A stretch of 12,937 nt of DNA from an uncultured Eubacteriales bacterium (GTDB lineage: Bacteria > Bacillota > Clostridia > Oscillospirales > Oscillospiraceae): NCBI GenBank assembly GCA_905202605.1, contig CAJKSU010000065.1, positions 1-12,937 of the forward strand, read 5' to 3'. The position numbers were made by a program, and so were the translations under genes. The notes under the pieces are model-generated. The model saw only the letters and a program-made list of their open reading frames with translations. It ran no database searches and was not told where the DNA came from. Below, one piece after another: positions 1 to 7,996 of this stretch. Each line of letters opens with the position of its first letter. Position 1 is the stretch's first letter.

Positions 1-381
1 CAGTCCAGCGGCTTTACTCTGGAGCAGTACGCACAGATGATGGGTACCACCGTTCAGAGCCTGAGAGAGCAGTCCCGTGAGGGCGCCGTTCAGCAGATCC
101 GCAACACCCTGCTGCTGGAGGAGGTTGCAAAGGCTGAGGACATTCAGGTTACGGATGAGGAGCTGGAGGAAGAGTATCAGACCATGGCCAAGGAGTATGA
201 CATGGAGGTAGAGAAGGTCAAGGAGTACCTGCCTCTGGAGGATCTCCGCAAGGAGAAGCAGCTGCAGAAGGCTATGGATCTGATCGTGGAGAACGCTGTT
301 GTAGCGAAGCCCAAGAAGGCAACCAAGGCCAAGACCAAGAAGGCAAAGGCTGCTGAGGAAGAGGCTCCTGCTGCGGAATAA
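1..381 (+). CDS. tig: Trigger factor, C-terminal part (5' end outside window)
   Basis: This is the last 126 codons of a reading frame that is open at the window's left edge. The first in-frame ATG (position 37) is internal, because the frame is coding and family-like before it. Trigger factor is the ribosome-associated chaperone and prolyl isomerase that meets nascent chains. The visible part corresponds to the helical C-terminal chaperone domain: a segment with 'GFTLEQYAQMMG', then charged helices containing 'DEELEEEYQTMAKEYDM' and 'VKEYLPLEDLRKEKQLQKA', which match the usual end of the family. A low-complexity tail follows, rich in Lys/Ala and then Glu/Ala (about the last 26 residues). The ribosome-binding and PPIase domains are not visible. 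The gene is followed after 71 nt by clpP, the standard order in Firmicutes. Identification is confident from C-terminal similarity plus context. Confidence 0.9.
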   Translation, partial: QSSGFTLEQYAQMMGTTVQSLREQSREGAVQQIRNTLLLEEVAKAEDIQVTDEELEEEYQTMAKEYDMEVEKVKEYLPLEDLRKEKQLQKAMDLIVENAVVAKPKKATKAKTKKAKAAEEEAPAAE

Positions 382-452
382 TCCTGACATTGGGAATAGT
401 TCCCATATTCAGTGGTTACAATGAGCTTATTGCATTTTAAGGAGTTGTTACC

Positions 453-1034
453 ATGAGTTTAGTACCTTATGTAGTAGAGCAGACCAGCCGGGGCGAGCGT
501 TCCTATGATATCTATTCCCGGCTGCTCAATGACCGGATCATCATGCTGTCGGAGGAAGTCAATTCCACCACCGCCAGTCTGATCGTTGCCCAGCTTCTCT
601 ATCTGGAGGGGCAGGATCCGGAGAAGGATATCAGCTTTTATATCAATTCCCCCGGCGGATCGGTGACCGACGGCATGGCAATCTATGACACCATGCAGTA
701 TATCAAGTGCGATGTATCCACCATCTGCATTGGTATGGCGGCCAGTATGGGAGCATTTCTGCTGTCTGCCGGTACCAAGGGCAAGCGTATGGCACTGCCC
801 AATGCGGAGATCATGATCCATCAGCCCTCCGCCGGTACGCAGGGACAGATTACCGATATGGCCATTCACCTGCGTCGTCTTGAGGTCATTAAGAAGCGTA
901 TGAACCGGATCCTTGCAGACAACTGCGGCAAGGATGTGGAAACTGTGACCATGGACTGCGAACGTGATAATTTCATGACCGCAGAAGAGGCTGTTGCTTA
1001 CGGCCTGATCGATAAGGTCATTACCCAGAGATAA
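453..1034 (+). CDS. clpP: ATP-dependent Clp protease proteolytic subunit ClpP
   Basis: ClpP is the serine peptidase (family S14) that forms the tetradecameric chamber of ClpXP or ClpCP and degrades proteins threaded in by an AAA+ unfoldase in the cytoplasm. At 193 residues it has the normal full length. The catalytic triad is visible: Ser98 in GMAASMG, His123 in MIHQP and Asp172 in ERDNF. The substrate-binding 'NSPGGSV' segment lies at about 65-71, and the N-terminal 'LVPYVVEQTSRGERSYDIYSRLL' region that forms the axial gate is intact, with little or no propeptide. The ATG is preceded by AAGGAG (439-444) at good spacing. The next gene, 21 nt downstream, encodes its partner ClpX, so the two are almost certainly co-transcribed. 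No CtsR-type operator was seen in the 71-nt upstream gap, which fits readthrough from tig. Nothing in the protein looks unusual. Confidence 0.98.
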   Translation: MSLVPYVVEQTSRGERSYDIYSRLLNDRIIMLSEEVNSTTASLIVAQLLYLEGQDPEKDISFYINSPGGSVTDGMAIYDTMQYIKCDVSTICIGMAASMGAFLLSAGTKGKRMALPNAEIMIHQPSAGTQGQITDMAIHLRRLEVIKKRMNRILADNCGKDVETVTMDCERDNFMTAEEAVAYGLIDKVITQR

Positions 1035-1055
1035 TCACGGAAAGGGTGTTCGTTC

Positions 1056-2336
1056 TTGGCCAAAGACAGCAAAAATTATACATGCTCCTTTTGCGGAAAG
1101 GGACAAAACGAGGTAAAGCGGCTGATTGCCGGCCCCGGCGTTTATATCTGCAACGATTGCGTGGAGCTGTGCAATGATATTCTTGGGGAGGATATGCTTG
1201 AACCCTCCGCAGAGGAGTATCTGCCTGAAACCATTCCATCCCCCAAGGCAATTAAGGAGTATATGGATCAGTATATCGTTGGTCAGGAAACTGCAAAAAT
1301 TGCGCTTTCTGTGGCGGTATACAACCATTATAAGCGTCTATACTATGCGTCCGGCTCTGATGTTGAGCTTCAGAAGAGCAATATTCTTCTGATCGGTCCC
1401 ACAGGCAGCGGTAAAACTCTGTTTGCGCAGACCTTGGCGAAGATTCTTGATGTTCCATTTGCGATTGCAGATGCTACTACCTTGACCGAGGCTGGATATG
1501 TGGGCGAGGATGTGGAGAATATCCTGCTTCGCCTGATTCAGGCGGCGGATTTTGACGTGGAGCGCGCCGAAAAAGGCATTATCTACGTGGATGAGATCGA
1601 CAAGATCGCCCGGAAGAGCGAGAATACCTCGATCACACGGGATGTCAGCGGGGAAGGCGTGCAGCAGGCACTGCTGAAAATCATTGAGGGTACGGTTGCC
1701 AATGTACCGCCTCAGGGCGGACGGAAGCATCCGCAGCAGGAGTTTATCCCCATTGACACCAGCAATATTCTGTTTATCTGCGGCGGCGCCTTTGACGGTC
1801 TGGACAAGATCATCGAAAAGCGCACCGATACCTCCGGCCTTGGATTTGGACGGGAGTTGGGAAGCCGCAAGGAGAAGGATGTTGGCGAGCTGTTCTCTCA
1901 GGTGCAGCCCCACGATATTTTAAAGTTTGGAATCATTCCGGAGCTGGTTGGACGGCTTCCGGTGATTACAAGTCTGCAAAGCCTGACCAAAGAGGACATG
2001 GTTCGGATTCTCACTGAACCGAAGAATGCTCTGGTCAAGCAATATCAGAAGCTTCTGGAATTTGATGGCGTCAAGCTGGAGTTTCAGCCCCAGGCATTGG
2101 AAGCCATTGCGCAGGAAGCTTTGGATCGGAAGGTCGGTGCTCGTGGCCTGCGTTCGGTGATGGAAGGCGTTATGACAAAGATCATGTATGAGATTCCTTC
2201 GGATCTCTCCATCCAGACCGTCACCGTTACCGAGGATGCGGTAGAGCATCACGGGGCGCTGGAGATTATTCGGGACGCTGAGCATTTAAGAGAGCCTGTT
2301 CATAAGGTAGGCACCTCTGAAAAAATCAGCGGTTAA
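1056..2336 (+). CDS. clpX: ATP-dependent Clp protease ATP-binding subunit ClpX (TTG start)
   Basis: ClpX is the hexameric AAA+ unfoldase that recognises tagged substrates, unfolds them and feeds them to ClpP. The 426-residue protein is complete. The N-terminal zinc-binding dimerisation domain has Cys10, Cys13, Cys32 and Cys35. Walker A GPTGSGKT is at 114-121, the GYVGED pore loop at 147-152, Walker B (IIYVDEIDK) at 175-183, and the sensor-2 region GARGLRS at 361-367. The loop that docks on ClpP reads Leu-Gly-Phe (262-264) in place of the Ile-Gly-Phe of E. coli. The start is TTG: it follows GGAAAGGG (1039-1046), it gives the family N-terminus 'MAKDSKNYTCSFCGK', and the next in-frame ATG (residue 70) would remove the zinc domain. 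It lies 21 nt after clpP, and its stop is 87 nt before lon. Confidence 0.97.
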   Translation: MAKDSKNYTCSFCGKGQNEVKRLIAGPGVYICNDCVELCNDILGEDMLEPSAEEYLPETIPSPKAIKEYMDQYIVGQETAKIALSVAVYNHYKRLYYASGSDVELQKSNILLIGPTGSGKTLFAQTLAKILDVPFAIADATTLTEAGYVGEDVENILLRLIQAADFDVERAEKGIIYVDEIDKIARKSENTSITRDVSGEGVQQALLKIIEGTVANVPPQGGRKHPQQEFIPIDTSNILFICGGAFDGLDKIIEKRTDTSGLGFGRELGSRKEKDVGELFSQVQPHDILKFGIIPELVGRLPVITSLQSLTKEDMVRILTEPKNALVKQYQKLLEFDGVKLEFQPQALEAIAQEALDRKVGARGLRSVMEGVMTKIMYEIPSDLSIQTVTVTEDAVEHHGALEIIRDAEHLREPVHKVGTSEKISG

Positions 2337-2353
2337 GCAAATGAAAATGGGGC

Positions 2354-2389
2354 TGGCGCAGACCTTTGGCCTGTGTCGGCCCTTTGCGC
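2354..2389 (+). promoter_or_regulatory. Possible RNA hairpin in clpX-lon intergenic gap
   Basis: Arms GCGCAGA (2356-2362) and TTTGCGC (2383-2389) can pair (7 bp, one G-U). Inside them GGCC (2368-2371) pairs with GGCC (2378-2381) around a 6-nt loop, with an asymmetric internal loop between the two helices. No T-run follows, so it is not a typical terminator. It ends about 19 nt before the lon ribosome-binding site. It might affect mRNA stability or lon translation, but a chance fold is possible. Confidence 0.3.
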
Positions 2390-2423
2390 AATATTGCATT
2401 CCTTTTTGGAAGGAGCGATTAAA

Positions 2424-4823
2424 ATGAAAGAAAGTTATGGTATTTCGTTGCCCGTTATGGCGCTGCGTGGGATTTCTGTATTCCCCCAAATGGTCTACTC
2501 CTTTGATGTAGGCAGGGAAAAGTCCATTCGTGCGCTGGATGAAGCCATGAACGGCGATCAGCAGATGATTCTTTTGATGCAAAAGGATGTCACGGTAGAC
2601 GAACCGGGACCCGATGATCTGTTTGATGTAGGCGTGCTGGTACATATTCGTCAGATTCTCAAAATGCCAGGCGATACGGTGCGGATTCTGGTAGAGGGTC
2701 TGAGCCGTATTCATATGACTGAATTTACACAGGAGAGTCCCTGCCTGGAGGGCGAATGCGAAAAGCTGGAGGATGACCACTACCGCACCTCCGCACCCAA
2801 GGTGGAGGCGCTGCTTCGGGTGGCCTATCAGCTGTATGGAAATTATTCCGATCTGCTGCCTAAGGGCAATGCTGAAGCACTGCTGCGGCTGATGACCAGC
2901 GACGATCCGGCGTTTGTGTCGGACTATCTGGCTCAGAATTGCGGCTTTAAATACGAGGATAAGCAGAAGTGTCTGGAAATGCTGCATCCTGTGAAGCGTC
3001 TGGAAGCGGCGCTGAAAATTCTCGGCTCGGAGATCGAGATCATGAAGATCGAGAGCGACATTGCCGATCAGGTGCAGGAGGCCATGAACAAGAGCCAGCG
3101 GGACTATTATCTCCGGGAACAACTCAAGGTGATCCATCAGGAGTTGGGCGAGGAGGACGAGGATCAGGAGATCGATGATTACCGTCAGAAAATTCTGGAG
3201 CTGCATCTGGAAAAGGAGACGGAGGAACGCCTGCTCAAGGAGGTATCCCGGCTGGACAAACAGCCCATGGGCTCCTCGGAGTCTGCAGTGATGCGGAACT
3301 ATCTGGATACTGTGCTGGAGCTTCCGTGGAATGCGGAAACCACTGACACTGTGAATATCGAGGCGGCGCGCCGGATCTTGGATGAGGATCACTACGGCCT
3401 TGACGCAGTAAAGAAGCGCATACTGGAGCTGTTGGCAGTGAGGAAGCTGGCTCCGGATATCAGCGGGCAGATTATCTGTCTGGTTGGCCCTCCCGGTGTA
3501 GGCAAAACCTCCATTGCAACGTCTATTGCACGGTGCTTGGGCAGAAAGATGGCTCGGATCTCTCTGGGCGGCGTTCATGATGAGGCAGAGATACGCGGTC
3601 ACCGGAAGACCTATATTGGATCTATGCCCGGACGCATCATTACCGGCATGAAGTCGGCTGGCAGCAAGAACCCTGTTCTGCTGCTGGACGAAATTGATAA
3701 GCTGGGCAACGACTATCGGGGCGATCCGGCCTCGGCACTGCTGGAGGTGCTGGACGGGGAGCAGAATAAGACCTTCCGGGACAACTATCTGGAGGTTCCC
3801 TTTGACCTGAGCCGGGTGCTGTTTATCACCACTGCCAACACCACCTCTACGATTCCTGCGGCATTGCTGGATCGTATGGAGGTCATTGAGCTTTCCAGCT
3901 ATACCGATGAGGAAAAGCTGATGATCGCCAAGCATCATCTTCTGCCCAAGGAGCTGAAAAGGGTTGGCCTGAAAAAGAGTCAGCTGACCGTTTATGACAA
4001 TGCGTGGCGTGAGATCATCGATGGTTACACCAGAGAATCCGGCGTGCGGCATCTCCAGCGGGAGATTGCTACCATCTGCCGGAAGGCGGCGCTGAAATTT
4101 GCTGAGTCCGGAGATGGAAAGCGCGTGACCATTACGGCTTCCAAAGTGGAGGAGTATCTGGGTGTGCGGAAGTATCTGGCGGATGTGATGCCCGATGCGG
4201 ATCAGGTGGGACTGGTTACCGGCCTTGCATGGACCTCTGTTGGCGGCGTTACGCTGGAGGTGGAGGTCAACGTCATGGATGGCACCGGCAAGCTGGTGAT
4301 GACCGGTTCGCTGGGCGATGTGATGAAGGAGTCCGTCTCCGCTGCTATGAGCTATATCCGTTCCAAGGCCAGCTGCTACCATATCCCTGCGGACTTCTAT
4401 AAGACCAAGGACATTCACGTTCACTTCCCGGAGGGAGCGGTACCCAAGGACGGCCCCTCGGCTGGTATCACCATCTGCACGGCGCTGGTTTCTGCACTGA
4501 CCGGTGCGCCGGTGCGCCGGGACATTGCCATGACCGGTGAGATTTCCATCCGTGGCAGAGTGATGGCAATTGGCGGCTTGAAGGAGAAAACCATGGCGGC
4601 TCTGCGCCACGGGGTAAAGACCGTAATCATTCCTGCGGACAACGAGAAGGATTTGGAGGAGATCGACCAGACCGTTCGCAGCCGACTGAATTTCATTCCG
4701 GTGAAGGATGCGGACACGGTGATCTCCACGGCGCTGGATTTCTCCAAGGTCTCTGCACAGAATGATCGGATCGAACTGCCCATTCCGGAGAAAAAGTCTA
4801 CAGGTGTTGACCTGAGACAGTGA
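2424..4823 (+). CDS. lon: ATP-dependent protease Lon (LonA type)
   Basis: Lon is a cytoplasmic AAA+ protease that degrades misfolded and selected regulatory proteins using one chain for unfolding and proteolysis. The chosen ATG gives 799 residues and follows GGAAGGAG (2408-2415). A longer reading from GTG at 2373 adds 17 non-family residues and lacks a ribosome-binding site. Domains in order: LonN substrate-binding domain (about 7-195, starting 'LPVMALRGISVFPQMV'), helical linker, AAA+ module and S16 protease domain (about 590-775). Walker A GPPGVGKT is at 355-362, Walker B has Asp422-Glu423, and the pore-loop segment is 'YIGSMPGRI'. The catalytic dyad is Ser679 in PKDGPSAG and Lys720 in GGLKEK. 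The highly conserved 'GGVRDE' reads GGVHDE, a tolerated-looking change. It lies 87 nt after clpX and 7 nt before engB, so it is part of the same operon. No HrcA (CIRCE) or CtsR operator was found upstream. Confidence 0.97.
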   Translation: MKESYGISLPVMALRGISVFPQMVYSFDVGREKSIRALDEAMNGDQQMILLMQKDVTVDEPGPDDLFDVGVLVHIRQILKMPGDTVRILVEGLSRIHMTEFTQESPCLEGECEKLEDDHYRTSAPKVEALLRVAYQLYGNYSDLLPKGNAEALLRLMTSDDPAFVSDYLAQNCGFKYEDKQKCLEMLHPVKRLEAALKILGSEIEIMKIESDIADQVQEAMNKSQRDYYLREQLKVIHQELGEEDEDQEIDDYRQKILELHLEKETEERLLKEVSRLDKQPMGSSESAVMRNYLDTVLELPWNAETTDTVNIEAARRILDEDHYGLDAVKKRILELLAVRKLAPDISGQIICLVGPPGVGKTSIATSIARCLGRKMARISLGGVHDEAEIRGHRKTYIGSMPGRIITGMKSAGSKNPVLLLDEIDKLGNDYRGDPASALLEVLDGEQNKTFRDNYLEVPFDLSRVLFITTANTTSTIPAALLDRMEVIELSSYTDEEKLMIAKHHLLPKELKRVGLKKSQLTVYDNAWREIIDGYTRESGVRHLQREIATICRKAALKFAESGDGKRVTITASKVEEYLGVRKYLADVMPDADQVGLVTGLAWTSVGGVTLEVEVNVMDGTGKLVMTGSLGDVMKESVSAAMSYIRSKASCYHIPADFYKTKDIHVHFPEGAVPKDGPSAGITICTALVSALTGAPVRRDIAMTGEISIRGRVMAIGGLKEKTMAALRHGVKTVIIPADNEKDLEEIDQTVRSRLNFIPVKDADTVISTALDFSKVSAQNDRIELPIPEKKSTGVDLRQ

Positions 4824-4830
4824 GGATGCT

Positions 4831-5439
4831 ATGAATTATCAGAAGGTAGAATTTAAGCTCTCCGCCGCTAAGGCGTCGCAGTTCCCGCGGGACGGCGTGC
4901 CGCAGATTGCCTTTGCCGGGAAGAGTAATGTGGGAAAATCCTCGGTGATCAACCGGGTTTTGCAGCGGAAAAATCTGGCCTACGTTGGATCTTCCCCCGG
5001 AAAGACCATTCACATCAATTATTTTCTGGTGGATGAAACAGCATATCTGGTGGATCTTCCGGGTTATGGCTATGCCAAGGTTTCCCGCAGTGAAAAAGAG
5101 CGCTGGGGGCGGCTGATGGAGTCCTACTTTGCGCTGCCGGAGCTGATTACTCTGGGAATTCTGATTGTGGATGCCCGCCATGCGCCCACGCAGAACGATG
5201 TCATCATGGCAACATGGTTTCAGCAGACCGGCTGCCCCTTTGTGGTGGTGGCGAATAAGCTTGATAAGCTGAAAAAGAGTCAGATCGAGCCGAATATGGC
5301 GGTGATCCGGGAGAATCTCAGCCTGACCGAGGATACCATTCTCCTGCCGTTTTCTGCGGAAAAGGGAACAAATCGTGAGCGACTCGTTGGGATTATTGAA
5401 CGCGCGGCTCGCGGAGAGGATATCCACAGCGAAGTATAA
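4831..5439 (+). CDS. engB: Ribosome biogenesis GTP-binding protein EngB/YsxC
   Basis: EngB (YsxC in Bacillus, YihA in E. coli) is a small TRAFAC-class GTPase needed for assembly of the large ribosomal subunit. The 202-residue protein is one G domain with all motifs: G1 GKSNVGKS at 30-37, the G2 Thr in 'SPGKTIHINYF' (Thr59), G3 DLPG at 75-78, G4 NKLD at 142-145 and G5 SAEKG at 175-179. The 'DLPGYGYAKVS' sequence is typical of this subfamily. The ATG follows the lon stop by 7 nt with GAGG (4822-4825) overlapping the end of lon, so translational coupling to lon is likely. The lon-engB pairing is the usual Firmicutes arrangement. It is the last gene of the operon; a strong terminator begins 4 nt after its stop. 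Confidence 0.97.
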   Translation: MNYQKVEFKLSAAKASQFPRDGVPQIAFAGKSNVGKSSVINRVLQRKNLAYVGSSPGKTIHINYFLVDETAYLVDLPGYGYAKVSRSEKERWGRLMESYFALPELITLGILIVDARHAPTQNDVIMATWFQQTGCPFVVVANKLDKLKKSQIEPNMAVIRENLSLTEDTILLPFSAEKGTNRERLVGIIERAARGEDIHSEV

Positions 5440-5442
5440 TCG

Positions 5443-5480
5443 AAATACCGCAGTGCAGGAGACTGTGCTGCGGTATTTTT
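5443..5480 (+). terminator. Intrinsic terminator of the tig-clpP-clpX-lon-engB operon
   Basis: A perfect 11-bp inverted repeat (AAATACCGCAG at 5443-5453, CTGCGGTATTT at 5468-5478) can extend inward by four more pairs, two of them G-U, to a 6-nt loop (GGAGAC). The 3' arm runs into five Ts (5476-5480). It starts just after the engB stop and precedes a new promoter, so it marks the end of this transcription unit. Confidence 0.93.
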
Positions 5481-5515
5481 ACGGGGAGAATTTTGGGACT
5501 CACCGGCGTGGAAAA

Positions 5516-5544
5516 TTGACGCTGGGGACGGAATGTGATAAAAT
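5516..5544 (+). promoter_or_regulatory. Sigma-A-type promoter for pcrA-yunB-ligA
   Basis: The -35 hexamer TTGACG (5516-5521) and -10 hexamer TAAAAT (5539-5544) are separated by exactly 17 nt, with a TG extended -10 at 5536-5537. Transcription should begin near 5551, about 40 nt before the pcrA ATG. It lies directly after the preceding operon's terminator, which supports it as the start of an independent unit. Confidence 0.85.
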
Positions 5545-5590
5545 ATAAAGAACACTGAGAAATTGAATGCGGATTTACAAAGGAGAAACT

Positions 5591-7993
5591 ATGAATCAGC
5601 AAGATGAACAGCGTTTTATAAAGGCTCGGCGGGCTGTGATTCAGCACTGCTACCGGAATCTGAACGATATGCAGCAGCAAGCGGTGATGACTACCCAAGG
5701 ACCGCTGCTGCTTTTGGCTGGCGCGGGAAGCGGAAAAACAACGGTACTGATCCACCGGATCGCCAATCTCATCCGGTTTGGCAGAGCCTCTGACAGTGAG
5801 GATATCCCCGGCTATGTGACAGAGGAGGATGTGGGTTTCCTCTGTGGCTATGCAGCGCATCCCACCGAGGAGGAAAAGCAAAGGGCGGAGAGTCTGTGCG
5901 CTCTGGATCCGGCGGTTCCATGGAGCATCATTGCTATCACCTTTACCAATAAGGCCGCCAATGAGCTGAAGGATCGGCTCCAGAATATGCTGGGAGAGCA
6001 GGGAGACGGCGTCTGGGCCATGACCTTCCATTCGGCCTGCTGCCGGATCCTCAGAAGGGATATTGACAAGCTGGGCTATGATTCCAGCTTTACGATTTAT
6101 GATACCACGGACTCGGAAAAGGTGATGAAAGAGGTCATCCGGGACATGGGACTGGACGATAAGACTTTCCCGGCGAAATCTGTGCTTTCCGCCATCTCCT
6201 CCGCCAAGGATCAGATGATCGACCCGGCGGAATATCAGAAGAATGCCAAGGCGGATGGGGATTTCCGGGGCGAACGGGTGGCAAAGGCCTATGCGGAGTA
6301 TCAGAAGCGTCTGAAAGCCTCCAATGCAGTGGATTTCGACGACATTATCCTCCTGACCGTGCAGCTGCTGCAAAACTATGAGGATGTTCGGGACTACTAT
6401 CAGCGGAAATTCCATTATGTCCTCATTGACGAGTATCAGGACACCAACAACCTCCAATATCTGCTCTCCACGCTGCTGTCCGGACGGTATGAGAATATCT
6501 GCGTGGTGGGTGACGATGATCAGTCCATCTACCGGTTCCGGGGCGCGACCATTGAGAATATCCTGAGCTTTGAAAAGCAGTATCAGGGGGCACGGGTGAT
6601 CCGTCTGGAGCAGAACTACCGCTCTACCAAGTACATTCTGGCGGCTGCCAATGCGGTGATATCCCACAATAAGGGCAGAAAGGGCAAGAAGCTCTGGACG
6701 GACAACGATCAGGGCGACAAAATTACGGTCTATCAGGCCTATAACGAGAATGAGGAGGCCAATTTTGTCTCCTCCAAGATCCTTGCGGGACTCAGCGTGG
6801 GGCAGCATTTTAAGGATTACGCGGTGCTTTACCGCACCAACGCCCAGTCCAATGCGGTGGAAATGTCCTTCAAACGCAACGGCATTCCCTATCGGATCAT
6901 TGGCGGCACCCGGTTCTTTGACCGTGCGGAGGTCAAGGACATGCTGGCCTATCTCTGCGTCATCAACAACACCACCGATGATCTGCGGCTGCGGAGGATC
7001 ATCAATGTCCCGGCACGGGGCATCGGCGGGAAAACACTGGAGGCGGCGGAGCGTCAGGCGGCTGCGGCGGGGATTCCGCTGTTTGACGTGATTGCGGACG
7101 CTGCGGGATATCCTGCGCTGGAAAAGGCGGAGGGGAAGCTGCGGGCCTTTACGGATATGATCCGGGGCATGAAGCAGCTGGGCACCGAGTTGCCGCTGCC
7201 GGAGTTCTATGACGAGCTGCTATACCGCACCGGCTATGTGGCGATGCTGGATGCCAAGGATACGCTGGAAAATCGTGCCCGGAAGGAAAACGTTCAGGAA
7301 CTGAAATCCAGCATTGTCGGCTATGTGGAAAGCGCCGAGCATCCCACACTGGCGGGCTTTCTGGAGGAGGTCAGCCTGTATACGGACATCGAAAAGTACG
7401 ATCAGGACGCCGACGCGGCGGTGATGATGACCATGCACAGCGCCAAGGGACTGGAATTCCCTAATGTATTCCTGATCGGCATGGAGGACGGCCTGTTCCC
7501 CGGCATGCGGGTGTTTACGGACCCGGATGAGATGGAGGAGGAACGGCGGCTGTGCTATGTGGCAATTACCAGAGCCAAGCAGCGGCTGTATATGACCCAT
7601 GCCAAGCAGCGCATGCTGTACGGGCGCACCAGCTTTAACCGGGTGTCCCGGTTCTTAAACGAGATTCCGGAGGATTGTCTGGAGGAGCGGAAGAAGAATA
7701 TGCGGAGCCATTCTGCTCCGATGCAGGGGGACGCTACCTCCCACTACGGCTCCGGCTATGGCAGCGGCAGAGTGACTGCGGCGAGAAAGCCCGGTGTGCC
7801 AAAGCCGCAGCCTGCGGCGCCCATGTTGGAGCTGAACAAGGGCGATGTGGTAGTACATACGGCCTTTGGCGAGGGTATGGTAGTGAGCATTCTCAAAATG
7901 AACGGCGACGCGCTGCTGGAGGTGGCCTTCGATCAGGTGGGAACCAAGCGCCTGATGCTGAAAACTGCCAGCGCTCACATGAAGAAGAAGTAA
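5591..7993 (+). CDS. pcrA: ATP-dependent DNA helicase PcrA/UvrD family
   Basis: PcrA is a 3'-5' superfamily 1A DNA helicase for nucleotide excision repair, plasmid replication and removal of RecA or RNA polymerase from DNA. The ATG at 5591 follows AAAGGAG (5579-5585); an in-frame ATG eight codons upstream has no suitable site. The 800-residue protein shows motif I GAGSGKT (44-50), Ia 'AITFTNKAA' (115-123), II 'LIDEYQDTN' (278-286), III 'VVGDDDQSIYRFRGA' (305-319), IV YRS (343-345), V 'TMHSAKGLEFPNVF' (614-627) and VI 'CYVAITRAKQRLY' (655-667). The end (about 750-800, 'KGDVVVHTAFGEGMV') is the Tudor-like fold known in PcrA to contact RNA polymerase; a Gly/Ser-rich linker precedes it. Unusually, residues about 62-110 form an insertion between motifs I and Ia, absent from Bacillus-type PcrA. 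First gene of its operon. Confidence 0.95.
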   Translation: MNQQDEQRFIKARRAVIQHCYRNLNDMQQQAVMTTQGPLLLLAGAGSGKTTVLIHRIANLIRFGRASDSEDIPGYVTEEDVGFLCGYAAHPTEEEKQRAESLCALDPAVPWSIIAITFTNKAANELKDRLQNMLGEQGDGVWAMTFHSACCRILRRDIDKLGYDSSFTIYDTTDSEKVMKEVIRDMGLDDKTFPAKSVLSAISSAKDQMIDPAEYQKNAKADGDFRGERVAKAYAEYQKRLKASNAVDFDDIILLTVQLLQNYEDVRDYYQRKFHYVLIDEYQDTNNLQYLLSTLLSGRYENICVVGDDDQSIYRFRGATIENILSFEKQYQGARVIRLEQNYRSTKYILAAANAVISHNKGRKGKKLWTDNDQGDKITVYQAYNENEEANFVSSKILAGLSVGQHFKDYAVLYRTNAQSNAVEMSFKRNGIPYRIIGGTRFFDRAEVKDMLAYLCVINNTTDDLRLRRIINVPARGIGGKTLEAAERQAAAAGIPLFDVIADAAGYPALEKAEGKLRAFTDMIRGMKQLGTELPLPEFYDELLYRTGYVAMLDAKDTLENRARKENVQELKSSIVGYVESAEHPTLAGFLEEVSLYTDIEKYDQDADAAVMMTMHSAKGLEFPNVFLIGMEDGLFPGMRVFTDPDEMEEERRLCYVAITRAKQRLYMTHAKQRMLYGRTSFNRVSRFLNEIPEDCLEERKKNMRSHSAPMQGDATSHYGSGYGSGRVTAARKPGVPKPQPAAPMLELNKGDVVVHTAFGEGMVVSILKMNGDALLEVAFDQVGTKRLMLKTASAHMKKK

Positions 7994-7996
7994 TCT

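Noticed and set aside
391..405. TGGGAA-TAG-TTCCCA hairpin between tig and clpP as a terminator
   Set aside because: Only 6 bp with a 3-nt loop and no T-run; ordinary readthrough into clpP is expected.
2373..2423. Upstream GTG start for lon
   Set aside because: The extra 17 residues are not family-like, no ribosome-binding site precedes the GTG, and the ATG at 2424 has a strong one.
2286..4610. 774-codon open frame antisense to lon
   Set aside because: It mirrors a well-supported lon gene, has no ribosome-binding site or family-like motifs, and its composition (many His, Gln, Leu, Arg) is typical of the reverse complement of GC-biased coding DNA.
5393..6808. 471-codon open frame antisense to pcrA and the upstream promoter region
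   Set aside because: Shadow of pcrA; it also runs across the intrinsic terminator and promoter, with no recognisable domain.
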